Assembly (NCBI RefSeq): GCF_947500125.1
Contig: NZ_CANMRA010000005.1
Span: 1-64,000 of the forward strand
DNA length: 64,000 nt
From: an uncultured Kocuria sp.
GTDB taxonomy: Bacteria; Actinomycetota; Actinomycetes; Actinomycetales; Micrococcaceae
Direction of reading: 5' to 3'
Part shown: piece after piece, positions 20,519 to 28,692 of the stretch
Position numbering within the stretch: the first letter of the stretch is position 1
How the letters are laid out: the number at the start of each line of letters is the position of its first letter
Translations under genes and position numbers: made by a program
The notes under the pieces: generated by a model
Seen by the model: the letters and a program-made list of their open reading frames with translations, nothing else
Databases searched by the model: none
Told to the model about the DNA's origin: nothing

Positions 20519-20789
20519 TCTTAAGTCAATTGCAAACCGCTGGGGTCGCGAGAGCGCTGGGGTCCGGGGCGGAAGGCCAGACCCTCGGCGGGGCTGCCCA
20601 CAGGGTCCCCGGACGCCACGAGGGCACCGGCCACCGCCTGCTCCTCTCCCGTGCACGTCGGGGACGAGGTCCGCGTCCTCCACCCGAAGGCCACCGGGTC
20701 CACCGCGCTCCCCGCCCGCCCTATGCTGAGCCCTGACGGCAGCACGGCGATGCGACAGGGGCGGCCGTTCCGACGGAGGGATGTGCGGC

Positions 20790-21362
20790 ATGGCGGAGAG
20801 CTACCGGTACGACGTGGAGGTCCTGCACCTGCTCGTGTCCCCGGCCCACGCCTACTTCGGCCGCGCCCGGGACGGCGCCGCGGACGTCCCCACCACCGAC
20901 GCCGACCGGGCCGAGCTGGTGGCCGGCAAGGGCGTCGTCGGCGACCGGTTCTTCGGCAAGGCCGCGCACATGGACGCCGCCGTCACCCTGTTGGCCGTCG
21001 AGGCGCTCGAGGCCATGGCCGCGGACCTGGGCGCAGCTCCCTTCGACCCGCTCCTGACGCGGCGCAACGTGGTGCTCCGGGGCGCTCAGCTGGCCCCGTT
21101 GCTGGGCGAGGAGTTCGCACTGGAGTCCCGGGGCGAACTCGTGCGGCTGCGGGGCGGGCGGCCCGCCCATCCCTGCGCCTGGATGGACCGGGTGCTCGCC
21201 CCGGGCGCGCACGCCGCCATGCGGGGGCGAGGGGGCCTGCGCTGCCGGCCGCTGTCCAGCGGTGCCCTGCACCGCGGACCGGCCGTGCTGCACAGCCCGG
21301 TCCCGCTCGAGCCGGATCAGGCCGGCGCGGCAGTCCTGCGGCGGCCGTCCCGGTTGCCGTAG
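20790..21362 (+). CDS. MOSC domain protein (molybdenum-cofactor-sulfurase C-terminal-like)
   Basis: This 190-residue protein has MOSC features: GKGVVGDRFFGK at about residues 46-57, the conserved RRNVVLRG block at about 88-95, and a Cys in HPCAWMDRVL near residue 130. MOSC proteins carry or transfer metal-sulfur groups in cofactor chemistry or in detoxification. I chose ATG 20790 because GGAGGG is 9 bases upstream; ATG 20781 abuts the ribosome-binding site. The gap to dnaE2 holds the divergent promoters and no supported gene. Confidence 0.85.
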   Translation: MAESYRYDVEVLHLLVSPAHAYFGRARDGAADVPTTDADRAELVAGKGVVGDRFFGKAAHMDAAVTLLAVEALEAMAADLGAAPFDPLLTRRNVVLRGAQLAPLLGEEFALESRGELVRLRGGRPAHPCAWMDRVLAPGAHAAMRGRGGLRCRPLSSGALHRGPAVLHSPVPLEPDQAGAAVLRRPSRLP

Positions 21363-21400
21363 GGCCCGGTGGCTGGCGGCGCTCCCCGGCCCGCGCCGGC

Positions 21401-22369
21401 TCAGGCCTGCGCGAACCGGGGCAGCACCGACTCCCCGAAGGCGTCGAGGAAGCGGCCCTGCTCCTGCCCCACGTGGTGCAGGTAGATCTCGTCGAAGCCG
21501 AGCTCGGCGTACTCGTGCAGCCACTCGGCGTGCCGGCCGAGGTCGGCGGAGACGTTGACCGCCCCGGCGACCTGCTCGTCCCCGATGTCCTCCTGGACCG
21601 CCTTGCGCAGGTAGTCCTGGGGCGAGGCGAGCTCGGCCATGGTCACGGGGTCGAAGACGTTGGTGCGCCACTGGTCGAGGGCGATCGCGCGGGCCTGCTC
21701 CGGGGTGGTCGCCCAGCTCAGGTGCACCTGCAGGGCGGCCCGGCCGGTGCCTCCGGCCTCGCGCCAGGCGTCGAGCATCCGGCGCAGGTCCTCCAGGGGC
21801 TGCTGGACGGTGATGAACCCGTCGGCCACGGGCGCGAAGCGGCGGACCGTCGCCGGGGTCAGCGCGGCCACGAGCAGGTCGGGTGGAACCTCCGGTGCGT
21901 CCCAGACCCGGGCGCGGTCGGCGTGGAACGGTTCGCGGCGGGACACCTCCTCGCCCGCGTGCAGCCGGCGGACGACGTCGAAGCTGCCCTCGAGGAACCG
22001 CTGCCGCTGCTCCTTGGCCGGCCAGTCCGGGGCGACGGCCCGCTCGTTGAGCTTCTGCCCGCTGCCCAGAGCGGTCCAGAGCCGGCCGGGGAACATGCGG
22101 GCGAGGGTGGCCGTGGCCTGGGCGGTGACCACGGGGTGGTAGCGCCGGCCCGGGGCGTGCACGAACCCGAACGTCAGGTCCGTGGTGGCCAGGGCCGCGC
22201 CCAGCCAGGAGAGGGCGAACCCGGAGTGGCCCTGGTGCGGTGACCACGGCTCGAGGTGGTCGGAGCACATGGCGGCGCCGAAGCCGGCCTGCTGGGCGTG
22301 CGCGACGTCGCGCAGGAGCTGCTCGGGAGGGATCTGCTCGTGGGAGGCGTGGAAGCCGATCGTCGCCAT
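21401..22369 (-). CDS. LLM-class flavin-dependent oxidoreductase (TIGR03885-like)
   Basis: This 322-residue TIM-barrel flavoprotein of the bacterial luciferase-like superfamily starts at ATG 22369 with GGAGGACCCC upstream. The start MATIGFHASHEQIPPE and the SDHLEPWSPHQGHSGFA segment resemble the non-F420, FMN-type group described as TIGR03885. The substrate is not known. It lies downstream of a FAH-family gene and a short tandem array. Confidence 0.82.
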   Translation of the reverse strand: MATIGFHASHEQIPPEQLLRDVAHAQQAGFGAAMCSDHLEPWSPHQGHSGFALSWLGAALATTDLTFGFVHAPGRRYHPVVTAQATATLARMFPGRLWTALGSGQKLNERAVAPDWPAKEQRQRFLEGSFDVVRRLHAGEEVSRREPFHADRARVWDAPEVPPDLLVAALTPATVRRFAPVADGFITVQQPLEDLRRMLDAWREAGGTGRAALQVHLSWATTPEQARAIALDQWRTNVFDPVTMAELASPQDYLRKAVQEDIGDEQVAGAVNVSADLGRHAEWLHEYAELGFDEIYLHHVGQEQGRFLDAFGESVLPRFAQA

Positions 22370-22387
22370 GGGGTCCTCCGGTCGAAG

Positions 22388-22452
22388 GCGGGAACAGAGC
22401 GGGAACAGAGCGGTCTGAACAGAGAGGCGGGAACAGAGCGGGAACGGAGCGG
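22388..22452. repeat. 11/14-bp tandem repeat between FAH and LLM genes
   Basis: Copies of GCGGGAACAGA are at 22388-22398, 22399-22409, 22428-22438 and (one change) 22439-22449, with a 14-base variant GCGGTCTGAACAGA between. The array is downstream of the FAH stop codon and 17 bases upstream of the LLM start on the reverse strand. The spacing units are 11 and 14-18 bases. Confidence 0.75.
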
Positions 22453-22478
22453 CCGGAGCCTGGAGGACGGGTGCCGGG

Positions 22479-23318
22479 TCAGCCGGCCGCCGCCCGAAGG
22501 TCCTCGGCGGGGGTGCAGACGTTGCGGAGCTCGCCGATGCCCTCGATCTCGGTGACGACCTCCTGGCCGTCGCGCAGCCAGATCCGGCGGGGCTTCTGGG
22601 CCAGGCCCACGCCGGCGGGAGTGCCGCAGGCCACGAGGTCGCCGGGCTCGAGGGTGAGGAACCGGCTGAGGTACTCGACCAGCTCCACGGCGGAGAAGAT
22701 CATCCGGTCGGTGCCGGAGTCCTGGTGCAGCACGCCGTCCACGGTGCAGCGGATCGCCAGTCCCGCCTCGGGGTCGATCTCGTCGGGGGTCACGACCACG
22801 GGGCCCACGGGGGTGGTGCGGTCGAAGTTCTTGCCCTGGAACCACTCGGAGGTCCGGCCCTGCCAGTCCCGCACCGAGATGTCGTTCATGATGGTGTACC
22901 CGGCGATCGCGGCCCGCGCCTGGTCGAGCGTGGCGTGGCGCAGGGGCGAGCCGATCACCACGGTGAGCTCAGCCTCCCAGTCGATCTTCTCGGACTCCTC
23001 CGGCATGGCGATGGGGTCGGTGGGGCCGATGAGCGCGGTGGCGTACTTCGCGAAGATGGTGGGGTACTGAGGGATCTCCTGGCCGACCTCCTCCGCGTGG
23101 TCGTAGAAGTTCAGTCCGGCGCACAGGATTTTGCCCGGGCGCAGGACGGGGGTCGCCAGGTCCTCCGGGGCCGGCGCGGGACCCGGCTCCCCGGGCAGGC
23201 GCAGGTCGCCCCCGGCCAGGAGGGCCCCGACATCGGGGACGGGAAGGTAGACGGTCCGCCCGTCCTCCTGCCGGAAGGCCTGGGTGGTGCCGTCGCGTCG
23301 CACGGTGCCGAGTCTCAC
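22479..23318 (-). CDS. Fumarylacetoacetate hydrolase family protein
   Basis: This 279-residue enzyme has an N-terminal lid and a C-terminal FAH fold. Metal ligands are visible as DWEAELTVVIG (Glu pair, about residue 115) and GYTIMNDISVRD (Asp, about residue 147), followed by GKNFDRTTPVGP. TVDGVLHQDSGTDRMIF is the typical substrate-binding stretch. It likely hydrolyses or decarboxylates a beta-keto or acylpyruvate compound; the exact substrate is unknown. ATG 23318 is the start. Confidence 0.92.
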   Translation of the reverse strand: MRLGTVRRDGTTQAFRQEDGRTVYLPVPDVGALLAGGDLRLPGEPGPAPAPEDLATPVLRPGKILCAGLNFYDHAEEVGQEIPQYPTIFAKYATALIGPTDPIAMPEESEKIDWEAELTVVIGSPLRHATLDQARAAIAGYTIMNDISVRDWQGRTSEWFQGKNFDRTTPVGPVVVTPDEIDPEAGLAIRCTVDGVLHQDSGTDRMIFSAVELVEYLSRFLTLEPGDLVACGTPAGVGLAQKPRRIWLRDGQEVVTEIEGIGELRNVCTPAEDLRAAAG

Positions 23319-23379
23319 GGGTGCTCCCTCACGTCCTGTGGTGCGGTCTCGCCTCCGATCCTATGCACCCCCGGCGGGC

Positions 23380-23703
23380 CTATGCACAGCGCACCACCCG
23401 CGCCCCCGAGGCGCTCGTGGCCGCGAGCAGCCGCCATCGCCCGGTGTCGAGGGTGTGGACGAGCTCGAGGGTCAGCAGCTCGGAGCGGGTGTTCAGCTGG
23501 ACCTGGACCCGCCACATCTGCTGGTCCACCGCCCCGATCCCACGGTCCCTGGGCAGTCGCGCATCCTCGGACCACCAGGCACGCCGTTCGTACCAGCGGA
23601 CGGGGTCCTGCGCCACCAGGTAGTTCCGCCCGCGCCAGCGCACGCCCACCGGCACCCCGTCCGTGTCGCAGTCCACGTCGACGCTCTCCGTCAGGAAACC
23701 CAC
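23380..23703 (-). CDS. Small protein resembling the DUF6504 family
   Basis: This 107-residue protein begins at GTG 23703 with GAGGAG 6 bases upstream. It has a compact Trp-rich sheet: VRWRGRNYLVAQDPVRWYERRAWW, then MWRVQVQL and a C-terminal LVHTLDTGRWRLLAA strand. The W-R-G-x-x-Y-x-V pattern suggests DUF6504, a small family often seen near dnaE2/imuB in actinobacteria. Here dnaE2 lies 3 kb away. No catalytic residues are known. Confidence 0.7.
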   Translation of the reverse strand: MGFLTESVDVDCDTDGVPVGVRWRGRNYLVAQDPVRWYERRAWWSEDARLPRDRGIGAVDQQMWRVQVQLNTRSELLTLELVHTLDTGRWRLLAATSASGARVVRCA

Positions 23704-23806
23704 GACGGCTCCTCTCTCCCTCGGCCGGCGCCCGTCCCGCGGTGCGCCCTGTCCCCTGGAAGCTAGAACACCTGTACGACACGCTAACCCTTGAGAGCAC
23801 CGGAAC

Positions 23807-23820
23807 GGAACACATGTTCC
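23807..23820. promoter_or_regulatory. Dyad GGAACA-CA-TGTTCC, possible operator
   Basis: Six-base perfect arms with a 2-base spacer lie in the 301-base divergent region between the DUF6504-like gene and the acetyltransferase. The spacer is AT-rich on both sides, which fits a promoter area. The regulator is unknown. Confidence 0.35.
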
Positions 23821-24004
23821 CTTTCGGTCGACACTCCGGCCGGGCAGTTCACTATTGCAACTCGACGCCGGGAAGCATGGACAAGCCCAGCGAAATGGAT
23901 ACGCTGAGAGCACGGAGGGCGTGCTCTGCGCGACCCGCCCGGACGTCCCCTGTCCCTCGTCCGACCCGCCGGAACGTACCGGCGTCGACCTCACGGAGGC
24001 CTCC

Positions 24005-24508
24005 ATGCCCGGAACCATCACGCTGATCGCCCACACCGCGGCGAACACCAGGACTCCCGCCGTGAACCTGCGTCCGGCCGCCCCGGAGGACGCCGAGAGT
24101 CTCGCGCAGCTCTACTACTCCTCCTACGAGCAGGGCGGGGTCTCCAGCCTGGAGGAGGCCCGCCAGGTGATCCGGGGCGTCTTCGACGGGGAGTACGGGC
24201 CCTTCCTCCCCGAGGCCTCGCCGGTGGTGGTCGACGACGACGGCGCCGTGGTGGCCGCGGCGCTCGTGCTGGCCCGGCGGGTGGGTGAGGACCTGCCCGA
24301 CGTCCCCTACATCTTCGAGCTGTTCACGGCGGCCTCCCGCCGCCGCCAGGGCCTGGCCGAGCAGCTCGTGCGCTGCGCCATGAGCACCCTCTACGACAAC
24401 GGCTACGACCAGGTCAGCCTGCGGATCGCCGAGGACAACGCGGCGGCGCTCGCGCTCTACCTGACGCTCGACTTCAACCGCTGGGTCCCCGAGACGGACT
24501 ACGTCTGA
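24005..24508 (+). CDS. GNAT-family N-acetyltransferase
   Basis: This 167-residue protein starts at ATG 24005 with GGAGG 5 bases upstream. The acetyl-CoA loop RRRQGLAEQLV lies at about residue 112, followed by RIAEDNAAALALYLTLDF, the typical GNAT beta5 region. The first 18 residues precede the conserved LRPAAPEDAESLAQLY strand, so GTG 24061 is a possible shorter start. The substrate is unknown. Confidence 0.88.
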   Translation: MPGTITLIAHTAANTRTPAVNLRPAAPEDAESLAQLYYSSYEQGGVSSLEEARQVIRGVFDGEYGPFLPEASPVVVDDDGAVVAAALVLARRVGEDLPDVPYIFELFTAASRRRQGLAEQLVRCAMSTLYDNGYDQVSLRIAEDNAAALALYLTLDFNRWVPETDYV

Positions 24509-24513
24509 GCCCG

Positions 24514-24550
24514 GCGTCCGCTCCGGCCCCGGGGACGCCGGAGCGGACGC
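24514..24550 (+). terminator. Terminator of the acetyltransferase gene
   Basis: A perfect 13-bp stem (24514-24526 with 24538-24550) begins 5 bases after the stop codon. Confidence 0.7.
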
Positions 24551-24598
24551 CACCGGAGGCGCAGGAGGAGACGCCCGCGGCAACGCCATGAGAACGGC

Positions 24599-24668
24599 CA
24601 CGGGAAAGGCCACATGGGAAAGGCCACACGGGAAAGGCCACACGGGAAAGGCCACACGGGAAAGGCCC
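24599..24668. repeat. Five 14-bp tandem units derived from a terminator arm
   Basis: Units at 24599, 24613, 24627, 24641 and 24655 read CACGGGAAAGGCCA with only single-base changes. The last unit is the left arm of the terminator at 24655-24704, so the other four are extra copies of one stem arm. Confidence 0.9.
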
Positions 24669-24704
24669 GGTGCCCGCGATCGCGGGTCCCGGGCCTTTCC
24701 CGTG
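24655..24704 (-). terminator. Large terminator hairpin for the PNPOx-like gene
   Basis: A 16-bp stem (24655-24670 with 24689-24704) encloses a second perfect palindrome (CCCGCGATCGCGGG). It lies 6 bases beyond the stop of the reverse-strand gene. Confidence 0.8.
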
Positions 24705-24710
24705 ACCGGC

Positions 24711-25130
24711 TCAGAGCGTGAACTCCTCCCGGTCCGGGGGCTCGACGGCGACGTCGACGAACCGCGCCCAGCGGGGGCGCACCGCCACGAGCCGCGTGCT
24801 GTCCTTGCCCGTGGCACCCGGGTGCCGGGACTCCAGCACCTCGGCGGCGTCCCGCTCGGCGGACCCCTCCAGCACGGTGGCCTCGCCCTCGAGCTGGAAC
24901 TCCTGGCCCGTCCCGGAGACCACCACGAGGGAGACCCGCGGGTCCGCGAGAAGGTTGGCGTACTTGCGGCTGCGCTCGTTCGTGCCGAAGACCAGCCGCC
25001 CGTCCTCGAGGGCCGCGAGGTTGATCCACGCGGACTCGGGGCAGCCGGTGCCGCTGTTGGTCGCCACGACCCCGCCGCCGTGGGCGCGGACGAAGCCGGC
25101 GACCCGGTCCGCGGCCTCCCGGGGGCTCAG
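24711..25130 (-). CDS. Pyridoxamine 5'-phosphate oxidase-like (split-barrel flavin-binding) protein
   Basis: This protein of about 139 residues belongs to the split beta-barrel group. VVATNSGTGCPESAWINLAA and GRLVFGTNERSRKYANLLAD, then VSLVVVSG, are the typical strands and phosphate/flavin-contact residues. No ATG or GTG gives the full domain. CTG 25130 overlaps the stop of the upstream SRAP gene (CTGA) and has CGGAG 6 bases upstream, so I use it tentatively. It may bind FMN or F420 or reduce a small ligand; the substrate is unknown. Confidence 0.8.
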   Translation of the reverse strand: MSPREAADRVAGFVRAHGGGVVATNSGTGCPESAWINLAALEDGRLVFGTNERSRKYANLLADPRVSLVVVSGTGQEFQLEGEATVLEGSAERDAAEVLESRHPGATGKDSTRLVAVRPRWARFVDVAVEPPDREEFTL

Positions 25131-25966
25131 AACAGGCTCCGCTGCGGCACCACGAGCTCCGGGGAGTTGTTGCGCACGTTGCCGACCGCCGGGTCCACCG
25201 GGTCGAGCACCCAGCGGGCGGCCGTCCGGTGCGCCTCGGCCCGGACCAGGTCCACGAGCTGCGGGGCGTCCTCCTCCCCCGGGCGCAGCCAGTCCCCCAC
25301 GTGCTCGGGCGCCAGCGGGATCGGCATCCGGTCGTGCAGCCCGTGCAGCTCCGTGAGCACCGGGTGCTCGTCGGAGGACTCCGGGGAGTCGGTGGTGAGG
25401 ATGGAGCAGGACAGAAGCCAGGTGCTCCCCGCACCGTCCCGGCCGGGCTGCAGAGCCGCCGAGTGCAGCTCCGTGCCCTCGGGCACCCGCCACCACTCGT
25501 AGATCCCGGCGAACCAGATGGTCTCCTCCGGATCCGCCGGGTGGACGTAGTAGGGCTGCTTGCGCCCGCTCTTCCCGGCGCCGGGCTCCTTCTTCCACTC
25601 GTAGTAGCCGTTGGCCGGGACCGCGCACCGGCGGGCGCGGACCGCCTTGCGGAAGGACGGCTTCTCGAGGACGGTCTCCGACCGGGCGTTGAACATCTTC
25701 GACCCGATCGCCGGGTCCTTGGCCCAGCCCGGTACCAGTCCCCAGCGGGCCACGTGCAGCTCGCGGACCAGCTCACCGTCGTCGTCCCGGCCGCCCCCGC
25801 CCGTCAGCCGCTCGAGGACGATCGGCACGTCGGTGGTGGGCGCGGTGTTCCAGTTGGCCCGCAGCCGCTCCTGGTCGGCGGCGTCGCCGAGGCTCTCGTC
25901 CGGGACGGCCCCGGTCTCGGCGACGAGGTCGCCCACGGCACGGGCGATGACATAGCGTCCGCACAT
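25127..25966 (-). CDS. SOS response-associated peptidase / abasic-site DNA crosslinker (SRAP, YedK/HMCES)
   Basis: This 279-residue SRAP protein begins MCGRY. Cys2 forms the thiazolidine crosslink to abasic sites in single-stranded DNA. Other conserved residues are visible in NARSET (about residue 93), RCAVPANGYYEWKK (the catalytic Glu, about residue 121) and LHDRMPIPL (His, about residue 215). An insertion of about 15 residues at GGGGRDDDG is unusual but harmless. ATG 25966 is fixed by the Cys2 requirement. No LexA box is visible upstream. Confidence 0.94.
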   Translation of the reverse strand: MCGRYVIARAVGDLVAETGAVPDESLGDAADQERLRANWNTAPTTDVPIVLERLTGGGGRDDDGELVRELHVARWGLVPGWAKDPAIGSKMFNARSETVLEKPSFRKAVRARRCAVPANGYYEWKKEPGAGKSGRKQPYYVHPADPEETIWFAGIYEWWRVPEGTELHSAALQPGRDGAGSTWLLSCSILTTDSPESSDEHPVLTELHGLHDRMPIPLAPEHVGDWLRPGEEDAPQLVDLVRAEAHRTAARWVLDPVDPAVGNVRNNSPELVVPQRSLF

Positions 25967-26004
25967 CTGCTGCCTCCTCGGTCTGCCCGGCCCGCGGCCG
26001 GGAC

Positions 26005-26721
26005 TCAGTCGGTGAGCTGCCCGTACCCCAGGTACTCGGAGTACATGCCGTACACCTTGCGGATCCCGCGCTCGACGTCGGCCACGGTGGTGCCCGGGCG
26101 CAGGTCGTCCACGGCCCCCGCGGTGGCGGGGTCCCAGTCCAGGTCGAGGGCGGCGTAGACGTCGGTGAGCACCGAGCGGATGGGCTCGGACTGCTCGACG
26201 ACCAGCACGGTGCTGAAGTACCAGGCGCCCGCGACCACCCGCTGGGCGGTCCCCGCCAGCTTCACCTTCCGGCCCGGGGTCGACGACGACGCCGGGTGCG
26301 TCCCGTGCACACTGTGCTCGCCGGCGCAGTACTCGCCCGGGATCTCACCGACGTCGGCCTCGACCTCGAGCTCCTCCAGGGCGGCCACGATCATGTCGCC
26401 GAAGAGGCGGTAGCGGTCCTGGATGCCCGAGGTGGGGTCCTCGGCGGCCTCGAGGTGGTCGATGATCAGGCACCCGCCGTGGTAGGCGGCGGCCCGGCCG
26501 CCGACCTTGCGGACCAGGGGCTCGAACCCGCTCTCGCGGGCGGCCCGGGCGGCGTCGGCGAAGCCCGGGCGCAGCTCGTCCCGGCGGCCGAAGGCGACCG
26601 TGGGCGCCGGTTCGTAGAGGCGCAGGACGGGCCCGTCGCGGCGCACGTCGGCGAGGAGGGTCATGGCGCTCTCGTAGTCCTGCTGGGCGCCCAGGGACTC
26701 GCGCTGGCGGAGAAGTTTCAT
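26005..26721 (-). CDS. Lipoate--protein ligase A family protein
   Basis: This 238-residue protein has the biotin/lipoate ligase fold. RKVGGRAAAYHGG is the lipoyl-AMP loop (about residue 71), and GRKVKLAGTAQRVV carries the catalytic Lys (about residue 154). It either attaches lipoate to 2-oxoacid dehydrogenase E2/GcvH or transfers octanoyl groups. The C-terminal accessory domain of E. coli LplA is absent. The ATG is at 26721. Confidence 0.86.
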   Translation of the reverse strand: MKLLRQRESLGAQQDYESAMTLLADVRRDGPVLRLYEPAPTVAFGRRDELRPGFADAARAARESGFEPLVRKVGGRAAAYHGGCLIIDHLEAAEDPTSGIQDRYRLFGDMIVAALEELEVEADVGEIPGEYCAGEHSVHGTHPASSSTPGRKVKLAGTAQRVVAGAWYFSTVLVVEQSEPIRSVLTDVYAALDLDWDPATAGAVDDLRPGTTVADVERGIRKVYGMYSEYLGYGQLTD

Positions 26722-26765
26722 GCTGGTCCCAGTCTAGTGGCGGATCCGGACGGTCCTGCGGCGGG

Positions 26766-27335
26766 TCATGCCCGGGCGATCCCGCTGCCGCGGAACCACC
26801 GACCCAGGGCCAGGGCGCTGACCTCCACCTTCTCGGCCCACGCGACCGCCTCCTCGTCGGCGGCGTCGGAAACGTGCTTGACCATCCGCAGCGGCACCCC
26901 CAGGTGCCGGCAGGCCACCGCGATCGCCCAGCCCTCCATGTCCACGAGGTCCGCCCGCGCGGCCAGGGCGTCCCGGGCGGGCCCACCGGCCACGAAGGAG
27001 TCCCCGGTGGCGAGCACGGGCCCGTCGCCGCCGAGCTCGATGACGTTGTCCACGGGGATCCCGGCCACCCGCAGCAGCTCCTCGTCCACGTCCCGGTTGA
27101 TGATCCTGGAGGGCTCGAGCACCCCGGTCAGCCCGTGCTTCAGGGCGCCGGCGCTGCCGATGTTGAGCACCGTCAGCTCCGCCCGGCCCGAGGGGTCCGG
27201 GCAGCGGGTCAGCACCGCCTCGGTGGTGCGCACCGCCGCGGCCGACATCCCGACGCCGGTCAGGACCAGGTCGATGTCCTCCGGGAAGTACTTGGTCTCC
27301 AGGGGGTGGGCGGCGAGTACGAGCAGCTGTGGCAC
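26766..27335 (-). CDS. Nucleosidase of the MTAN/PNP-UDP phosphorylase family
   Basis: This 189-residue protein starts at GTG 27335. The fold markers are LVLTGVGMSAAAV, LNIGSAGAL, DSFV, and the catalytic-site Glu in VDMEGWAIA (about residue 130), followed by KHVSDAADEEA where the Asp acts as general acid. It is shorter than E. coli MTAN (about 230). It likely cleaves methylthioadenosine, S-adenosylhomocysteine or a related nucleoside; the substrate is inferred. Confidence 0.82.
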   Translation of the reverse strand: MPQLLVLAAHPLETKYFPEDIDLVLTGVGMSAAAVRTTEAVLTRCPDPSGRAELTVLNIGSAGALKHGLTGVLEPSRIINRDVDEELLRVAGIPVDNVIELGGDGPVLATGDSFVAGGPARDALAARADLVDMEGWAIAVACRHLGVPLRMVKHVSDAADEEAVAWAEKVEVSALALGRWFRGSGIARA

Positions 27336-27564
27336 CCCGTCACTCTATCCGCACTCTCCCGCAGCCCCCTCCTCGCTCTCCCGGGCCGCCCCCGCCGCCC
27401 CCGCCGCCGAGTCCCCCCAGTGTGTCGCACACCAGGCTGACACACAGGGTTGATCATGGGGATCTGCGATCAGGTGGGGGACTCGGCGCAGTGGAGAGGA
27501 TCCCCCTGGGGACTCAGCGGGACGGCGTCCCGTCGGCGGGACGGCGGGACCCGGCAGTGGGACG

Positions 27565-28563
27565 TCAGGCCGGGCGGGCGGCGAACAGCGCGGCGAGGCG
27601 CCGGTCGGACTCCGCCTGGGCGTCGACGTCGTACGCGCCGCCCGTCACGAGCAGCTCGTCCGCCCCGGTCCGCGCGAGCAGCAGCTCCAGCTGCTCCCGG
27701 ACCTCCGGGGCCGTGCCGTGGACCGAGCCCGTGAGGGTCTCCTCCACGAGGGCCTGCTCCCGGGCCGGGAGCCCGTCCGGCTCCGCGGGCGCCAGGGGCG
27801 GGAACTCGCCGCGGGTGCGGGAGGCGGCGAGGGCGCGGGCCTCGGGCAGCAGCAGCTCACGAGCGGCCGCGCGGGTCCGCGCCACCGCGACGTTGGCCGA
27901 GACCACCACGCGAGGGATCTGCCACCACGACGACGGGCGGAACTGCGCGCGGTACCGCTCCAGCACTGCGGCGCCGCCGCCGGGACCCTCGCGGAAGAGC
28001 GCCGGGCCGCCGAGCACCACGGCGAGTCCCGCCCGGGCTGCGGTCTCCACCCCGGCGCCGGTCGCCAGGACGAAGACCGGTGTCGCGGCGTGGTCCCGGG
28101 GCCGGGCGGTCACGGGGGCCGCGCCGGAGAGGTGGGCGAGCAGCTCCGTGAGGTCGGACTCGAAGCGGGCTGCGGCCTGCTTGCCGGTGCGCAGCGCGTC
28201 CCGGACGGCGGCGGTGAACCCGAGGGAGCGGCCCACGCCCAGATCGATCCGGCCGGGGTGCAGGGCCTCGAGGGTGGCGGCCTGCTCGGCGACCACGAGG
28301 GGCTGGTGGTTGGGGAGCATGATCCCGCCGGAACCGATCCTGAGGCGGCGGGTCCGGGCGGCCAGGGCGGCCATCAGCACCGCCGGCGCGGACCCGGAGA
28401 TCCCGGGCACCGCGTGGTGCTCGGCCACCCAGAACCGGTGGTAGCCCAGCTCCTCCGCGCGCTCGGCCCGCTCCAGGACGCGGGCGAGGTCCTCGGCCTC
28501 CGTGGAGCCGTCCAGGGCATGGGCGCGGTCGAGGAGGGAGAGCGGAACGTCGGAGAGTGGCAT
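27565..28563 (-). CDS. LLM-class oxidoreductase (alkanal monooxygenase-like, MsnO8 type)
   Basis: This luciferase-like flavoprotein of about 332 residues has ELGYHRFWVAEHHAVPGI, RLRIGSGGIMLPNHQPLVVAEQ and LGVGRSLG, all typical of MsnO8-type proteins. ATG 28563 is used; GTG 28572 in the same frame is an alternative and neither has a strong ribosome-binding site. The substrate is unknown. Confidence 0.87.
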   Translation of the reverse strand: MPLSDVPLSLLDRAHALDGSTEAEDLARVLERAERAEELGYHRFWVAEHHAVPGISGSAPAVLMAALAARTRRLRIGSGGIMLPNHQPLVVAEQAATLEALHPGRIDLGVGRSLGFTAAVRDALRTGKQAAARFESDLTELLAHLSGAAPVTARPRDHAATPVFVLATGAGVETAARAGLAVVLGGPALFREGPGGGAAVLERYRAQFRPSSWWQIPRVVVSANVAVARTRAAARELLLPEARALAASRTRGEFPPLAPAEPDGLPAREQALVEETLTGSVHGTAPEVREQLELLLARTGADELLVTGGAYDVDAQAESDRRLAALFAARPA

Positions 28564-28692
28564 GCTGCGCACAACCGGGGCGACGGCGGAAGCATTCCGG
28601 GCCGCGGCCGCCCGGAACGGTCAGGGCCCGCGTCCCGCGGTGGCTGGGCTGAGGCCGGAGCCCAGGGCGGCCGGAGCCGGCGCCCGGAGTAC

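Noticed and set aside
20521-20745. Reverse-strand 74-codon frame between dnaE2 and the MOSC gene
   Set aside because: It overlaps the promoter of dnaE2 and the leader of the MOSC gene and shows no recognisable domain.
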